From the NCBI GenBank assembly GCA_910588945.1, contig CAJUSF010000016.1, positions 1 to 64,000 on the forward strand: DNA of 64,000 nt, read 5' to 3'. Source of the stretch: an uncultured Eggerthellaceae bacterium (GTDB taxonomy: Bacteria; Actinomycetota; Coriobacteriia; Coriobacteriales; Eggerthellaceae). The notes beneath the pieces were generated by a model. That model saw only the letters and a program-made list of their open reading frames with translations. It was not told the DNA's origin and ran no database searches. Position 1 is the first letter of the stretch, and each line of letters starts with the position of its first letter. Both the position numbers and the translations under genes were made by a program. Below, one piece after another: positions 60,497-64,000 of the stretch.

Positions 60497-61232
60497 CTAT
60501 GAGAAGTCCTGATAGATTGCTTGTTTGATCTCTGGCGTGCATTCGATGAGGCGGTTTGCTTGCTTGTCGTCGAGCGCCAGAAGCGTTGTCGAGAATCCTT
60601 CAGCATCTATTGAGCGCTCGCAAACCACGCTTACGCTTGCGTGTTTGCAGTCTGCGGGATATCCGGTTTTCGGATCGAGGATGTGATGATAAAGCCTGCC
60701 ATTGGAGATAAACGCGCGCTCGTAAATTCCGCTAGTTACTACGCCTCCATGCGGCAATCCATCCTTTTGCAATGCCTCCCAGATCGATTGATGTATGCGG
60801 ATCGTTCAGACGCACCCAATGTTTTTTGGATGATGCTTCGAATCCGACTTCGATGCACCGCCAGTTCACGTGCTTAAGCGCAGCTTCGATGTCGCTTTGC
60901 ACAGGGATGATGCCGCGTTTCATATCCCAAAGCCTGCTCACAGCGCCGATAGTTATGTCGAAGATGCCACCGCTTTTCGCGCAGTAGTCAAGCGCAAGGG
61001 AAACGAGCTTGGCGCAACGCCTATCGACATAGGTGCGATTTCCGTTTGCAGAGTTAATCCGAGACACATTCGAGTCATTCAGAGTTCGTGAGAAGATCCT
61101 CTCGTATGTGTTGCACAGATCTTTTGCGCGCATAAGGCAGCTTTGCGCGAGCGACTCGTCCGCATAAACCGACAGCGATATGAGCGTATTGAATGCGGGA
61201 AACCTTAGGATATGCGGGTTGTGGTTTTTCAT
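60497..61232 (-). pseudogene. apbE: ApbE (FAD:protein FMN transferase), disrupted
   Basis: Read on the minus strand, 61232-60732 encodes the first half (residues to D-L-G-G-I-A-K-G-W-I-A), then hits a stop. The end of the protein (V-V-T-S-G-I-Y-E-R ... H-H-I-L-D-P-K-T-G-Y-P) continues in another frame at 60497-60772. The stretch between these motifs, about 55-65 residues with the G-G-D/N motif in normal ApbE, is missing at the joint. An internal deletion with frameshift explains this. ApbE attaches FMN to exported flavoproteins; this copy should be inactive. Confidence 0.85.
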
Positions 61233-61338
61233 TCAATCTTGGTTGATGTATTTAAGATTGGTGATGCAAGCTGAAGATTAATGAGGGTGGTTCGGAATCT
61301 TGAAAAGTCGAAGCGCAAAGATGATGCCGCTTGCAACG

Positions 61339-61611
61339 TTAAGATTTCTTTCGGTACGCTTTGCTTCTGTGAATCACATTGAGAGCCAGTACAATGAGCT
61401 CGCCGTCGTGGATCTCGCACAGAACGCGGTAGTCTCCGATACGATATCTCCACTGATCGGAGAGATCTCCGGTTAATGCTTTGCCGAGTGCGCGAGGGTT
61501 TTCACAACCATCGATATTTTTCTTCAGCCATGCAAGAATAACTCTGCTTTGATTGGGGTTGAGCTTATTTAGCTGCTTGCGAGCTTTTTTACTTAATACA
61601 ACTCTCCACAT
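61339..61611 (-). CDS. RelE-family toxin
   Basis: A 90-residue basic protein: W-R-V-V-L-S-K-K-A-R-K-Q-L at the start, Q-W-R-Y-R-I-G-D-Y-R-V-L-C-E-I and H-R-S-K-A-Y-R at the end, typical of RelE mRNA interferases. Its ATG overlaps the antitoxin stop. Confidence 0.93.
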   Translation of the reverse strand: MWRVVLSKKARKQLNKLNPNQSRVILAWLKKNIDGCENPRALGKALTGDLSDQWRYRIGDYRVLCEIHDGELIVLALNVIHRSKAYRKKS

Positions 61612-61838
61612 TAGCGCATACCGAATTCTTCCATAACTTCATCTAGGGTATAGGTAACTGGATCGGCCTTGTACTCTTCATAGGCCTCGTTCCAGTCGCG
61701 AAGGTCGGTCGCATCCTCAATAATTTCGAGAGCTGAATTGATGAGAAAATCTGCCATCGATTGGCCGTGTGCTGCAGCGTACTCAGAGATCAAAGTCTTT
61801 TGTCCCTCGTCGATGCGCATTGTGAATGTTGTGCTCAT
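61611..61838 (-). CDS. Ribbon-helix-helix antitoxin (DUF6290/RelB-like)
   Basis: A 75-residue acidic protein with T-F-T-M-R-I-D-E-G-Q-K-T-L-I-S-E-Y-A-A-A-H-G at the N terminus, a ribbon-helix-helix pattern. It neutralises the RelE toxin encoded next. AAGGAGG precedes the ATG. Confidence 0.9.
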   Translation of the reverse strand: MSTTFTMRIDEGQKTLISEYAAAHGQSMADFLINSALEIIEDATDLRDWNEAYEEYKADPVTYTLDEVMEEFGMR

Positions 61839-61853
61839 AAGGCCTCCTTATGT

Positions 61854-61865
61854 ATGTAATTACAT
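61854..61865. promoter_or_regulatory. RelBE operator candidate
   Basis: ATGTAATTACAT, a perfect 12-bp palindrome 16 bp upstream of the antitoxin start. Confidence 0.6.
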
Positions 61866-62217
61866 TGTAACACAAATGCATTTCATTGCGCCTCTTTGTT
61901 TGCTTGATGATGGCATATTCGTCAAAATGATGACACAGCAGGGATAACGTCATCAAAACGGATAAACTCGGCCCTTACATCCTTTTTCGTATTTGACGTT
62001 TACCTTTGACGCTTCGCGTCAGCGGTCAACTCCTTCATGCATTTATATATATGCTTCCTTACGGAAACAATGAAAAGCTAGTGTTCAGAGCAAATCGAAA
62101 AGGGATGCATCGGGCTTAGGTGTAAGCCTTACTTGCGGTTGACCTGCGTCATACAACCTTGTTGCGCACCTACGGGGGCGACCTGCGTCCTCTCGAAAAT
62201 GACACGACCGGTGGGTT
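61866..62217. other. 352-bp gap without a gene
   Basis: Contains small hairpins (GACGCTTCGCGTC near 61998-62010; GGCTTAGGTGTAAGCC near 62114-62129) and a GCGCACCTACGG fragment (62164 region), the inverted form of the 30-bp palindromic unit at 31571. Confidence 0.55.
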
Positions 62218-62991
62218 TTATCGTCTTACGGACACCATTTGGATGGCACTGCCAAACGACAACCCGCCGCCGGATTTCACGGAATGCTTCACGCGCTCCG
62301 GATCAATAACGATGCTTCCTGCTGCCATATTTGCACCCGCGTCGAAAAGCGCCTGCGACATAACAACAGATGGACCGACCATCGTCACAAACGCATCACC
62401 TGCAAGCTCGAGCAGGCGAGGTGCCGTTTTGTTCTCGAGCGTCACACCGGTGATGAAGGCATAATCTGCATCGAGAAGGACGTATTCGCACGCGGGATCC
62501 GGCGTATCAAGATCGCTTCTGCAATTCCTCTCAAGCACTGTGAGGTTCGCATATTCGGCAATCCTGTCAACGTGCGGAAAATGCCCGACGACAACAACGT
62601 TCGCGTTGCCCTTCGCTTCGATCTCTGGGCGCATGATCTCAAATGCATCGATCTTGTGGATGGAGCCATCCGGGAACTCAACCGGCTCATCGTATGTGAC
62701 ACCCATCGCATCGACAAGCTTCTTTTGCCCGTACCATGCATTCAGGGCGGCTACCCCTAAGGTTGCTTCCTCGAATCTCCACGACTTTGACAGCGCAGCC
62801 ATCTCTTTCAAAGCAAGCCCGCGAAAGTTGCGCTCATCGGTGGGTTTCGTGGCTCCTCCTCGACAGGTGTAGGAAACGCCCACCCCGCTTTCGGCCTCCA
62901 CATAGCTCCAACAAAGGCCTAAGCAATAGTCAGTTACAAGCACATCATCCGGAACACCGGCTATCAATTCGTCATATAGCTTCCAAGGCAT
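62218..62991 (-). CDS. DUF364/DUF4213-family protein (heavy-metal chelation domain)
   Basis: A 257-residue protein. The N-terminal part (about 1-95, with S-Y-V-E-A-E-S-G-V-G-V-S-Y-T and N-A-W-Y) resembles DUF4213, and the rest (V-V-V-G-H-F-P-H-V-D, L-L-D-A-D-Y-A-F-I-T-G, M-V-G-P-S-V-V-M) resembles DUF364, a Rossmann-like domain linked with metal uptake. The biochemical role is unknown. It is divergent from the NTPase gene across a shared palindrome, and a FecCD permease follows that, so a metal-transport role is likely. Confidence 0.85.
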   Translation of the reverse strand: MPWKLYDELIAGVPDDVLVTDYCLGLCWSYVEAESGVGVSYTCRGGATKPTDERNFRGLALKEMAALSKSWRFEEATLGVAALNAWYGQKKLVDAMGVTYDEPVEFPDGSIHKIDAFEIMRPEIEAKGNANVVVVGHFPHVDRIAEYANLTVLERNCRSDLDTPDPACEYVLLDADYAFITGVTLENKTAPRLLELAGDAFVTMVGPSVVMSQALFDAGANMAAGSIVIDPERVKHSVKSGGGLSFGSAIQMVSVRR

Positions 62992-63028
62992 GTGCGACCT
63001 CTTTTCGATAGCGTCTTGTATGCTTTGT

Positions 63029-63050
63029 ATTATATTTGATTAAGTATAAT
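63029..63050. promoter_or_regulatory. Divergent operator with embedded -10 boxes, copy 1
   Basis: A 22-bp palindrome with arms ATTATATTT and AAGTATAAT (one mismatch). Each outer hexamer reads TATAAT outward, so one dimer could shut both the DUF364 and NTPase promoters. It resembles ModE-type TATA-rich sites; DtxR- or Fur-type control is also possible. Confidence 0.65.
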
Positions 63051-63112
63051 ATTCAACCAAGGATATAAGCAGACAATCTGAAAATATCAGCAACCTAGCG
63101 GAAAGAGGAGCG

Positions 63113-63694
63113 ATGCTCTACACACTCACCGGACAAGTGCAGATCGGCAAGAGTCGATGGCTGGAGAGATTGGTTCGTGACCTCCAAGAAAAAGGTACTG
63201 AATGTTATGGAGTGATCTCCGCTGGTATTTGGGTGCGCTCCACAAGCGGCAAAGCCAACGGCTTAGGATTTGAGAAGCTGGGGATCGAGAGCATTCTTCT
63301 TCCAAGTTGGCAGCGGTTCGAGTTTGCTCAACGACAAGATCTGGCGAAGGCAGGCGGAAGTTACAACGAGAACAGTCAAGCGGGCAAGATCGGTTTAGGA
63401 TGGCATATTTCTGATGATGCCATTGCGCGCGTGAACGAGCATTTCGCGTGGATCTCTAAGGCACGCGCCGCTCGGGAGCTTGAAGGGCTTTTGGTTGTGG
63501 ATGAGCTTGGTCGTTTGGAGCTCGAGCGAGGGGGAGGCCTGATAGAGGCAATGAAACTGCTTGAGCAGGGAAGTGATCCCTGTTTTGAAAACGCTATCGT
63601 AGTGGCTCGCGATATTTTCGCGCATGAGGTTGCGCAACGATACGGTGATGCGTGGGGTGGGGCGCAGATGATGTCGCCGACACACGGCAAATAA
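63113..63694 (+). CDS. P-loop NTPase linked to metal uptake
   Basis: A 193-residue protein. Walker A is G-Q-V-Q-I-G-K-S (about residues 7-14) and Walker B is G-L-L-V-V-D-E-L-G-R-L-E-L (about 125-136), as in THEP1-like/DUF2478 nucleotide-binding proteins. Members often sit beside molybdate or siderophore ABC genes, but the role is not established. Gene order (NTPase, then FecCD permease) and the two related palindromes suggest one regulon. Confidence 0.78.
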   Translation: MLYTLTGQVQIGKSRWLERLVRDLQEKGTECYGVISAGIWVRSTSGKANGLGFEKLGIESILLPSWQRFEFAQRQDLAKAGGSYNENSQAGKIGLGWHISDDAIARVNEHFAWISKARAARELEGLLVVDELGRLELERGGGLIEAMKLLEQGSDPCFENAIVVARDIFAHEVAQRYGDAWGGAQMMSPTHGK

Positions 63695-63705
63695 TTTTTT
63701 TCTTC

Positions 63706-63729
63706 ATTATATTCGCAAACGAGTATAAT
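63706..63729 (+). promoter_or_regulatory. Operator with embedded -10 box, copy 2
   Basis: A 24-bp palindrome with arms ATTATATTCG and CGAGTATAAT (one mismatch), related to the one at 63029. TATAAT at 63724-63729 can serve the permease gene, which starts 39 bp later. Confidence 0.65.
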
Positions 63730-63767
63730 ACGCACTAAGAAATAATATCCTCAGATAAGGATAATGA

Positions 63768-64000
63768 TTGAAAAAGCCAAGTGTAAGCAAAGTTGTTGAG
63801 GAGATCGACCTGTGCGAAAAGCGTTCGCAGCTTAGCAGACGTGCGGACTTCGTGATTTTCTCGCTGGCGGTTTTCGTGGTGGTGCTTGCTGCCATATCGT
63901 TGATGCTCGGGCGTTATCCAATAGACCCCGGACAAGCTGTTGCGATGCTTGCGAACTGCGTTTTCCCCATAGAGCCCACATGGACAGAGCAGCAATCAAC
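63768..64000 (+). CDS. FecCD-type ABC transporter permease, N-terminal part
   Basis: The gene runs off the window; 77 residues are visible. A polar N terminus (L-K-K-P-S-V-S-K-V-V-E-E-I-D) is followed by a helix V-I-F-S-L-A-V-F-V-V-V-L and S-L-M-L-G-R-Y-P-I-D-P, the usual start of BtuC/FecCD permeases for siderophores, cobalamin, haem or molybdate. The start is TTG at 63768 with AAGG seven bases before; the nearby ATG at 63764 leads to a stop after 11 codons. Confidence 0.75.
   Translation, partial: MKKPSVSKVVEEIDLCEKRSQLSRRADFVIFSLAVFVVVLAAISLMLGRYPIDPGQAVAMLANCVFPIEPTWTEQQS

Noticed and set aside
1..64000. tRNA, rRNA, prophage or insertion sequence
   Set aside because: No cloverleaf, rRNA segment, integrase, transposase or capsid-type gene was recognised anywhere.

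Overview
This 64 kb window looks like the chromosome of an anaerobic Coriobacteriia member of the family Eggerthellaceae (Slackia/Eggerthella/Denitrobacterium-like; the genus cannot be fixed from sequence alone). The reasons are: several molybdopterin (Mo/W) oxidoreductase modules with ferredoxin-type subunits, NrfD-type membrane anchors and TorD-type chaperones; LuxR regulators fused to a multi-spanning membrane domain; a type II fatty-acid cluster with FabK and an AccD-AccA fusion; and a type III glutamine synthetase. No phage, insertion sequence, CRISPR array, tRNA or rRNA was seen.

Layout. 1-3.2 kb: the tail of an NrfD anchor, then a tightly overlapped group of a Cys/His-rich membrane protein, a DUF4405 membrane protein, a short CcmF-like cytochrome c assembly protein and a TorD chaperone. 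3.6-6.6 kb: a TauE/SafE-type transporter, a DUF4143 ATPase and a VapBC-like toxin-antitoxin pair, with a stray vapC end. 6.7-9.4 kb: an orphan NrfD-like protein, a GntR/YtrA-type regulator and an SPFH (slipin) protein. 9.7-14.9 kb: a Tat-exported Mo enzyme operon (catalytic, FeS, NrfD, TorD). 15-16.5 kb: TlpA-like thioredoxin and CcdA. 17-23.5 kb: a second exported Mo operon (PsrA/PhsA-like) facing a membrane LuxR regulator. 23.6-31.5 kb: acpP-fabK-fabD-fabG-fabF-fabZ-accDA. 32-45 kb: amino-acid metabolism (GSIII, IlvE, CimA), small regulators, an amino-acid ABC binding protein and permease, and two toxin-antitoxin pairs, separated by long structured intergenic elements. 45.7-60.4 kb: a second membrane LuxR regulator and a large cluster with two cytoplasmic Mo/W enzymes, two 2-cluster ferredoxins, two transporters, a trigger-factor-like protein, three tiny zinc-ribbon proteins and a methyltransferase. 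60.5-64 kb: a broken apbE, RelBE-like genes, and DUF364, P-loop NTPase and FecCD permease genes that look like a metal (possibly molybdate/tungstate) uptake locus.

How it fits together. The exported Mo enzymes are each paired with a TorD chaperone and an NrfD quinol anchor, which points to anaerobic respiration. The two cytoplasmic Mo/W enzymes have neither; instead their cluster carries a trigger-factor-like protein and zinc ribbons, which I propose as a dedicated maturation or electron-transfer set. The transporters beside them suggest use of a soluble substrate taken up from outside, by analogy with transhydroxylase/acetylene hydratase/catechol dehydroxylase-type enzymes.

The most unusual non-coding signal is a family of four structured elements after acpP, glnN, ilvE and an ABC binding-protein gene. 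Each begins with a hairpin whose left arm contains the stop codon of the preceding gene, followed by a GACGCT-type head, a long self-complementary body and a CTATCTTTRCGG-like tail.
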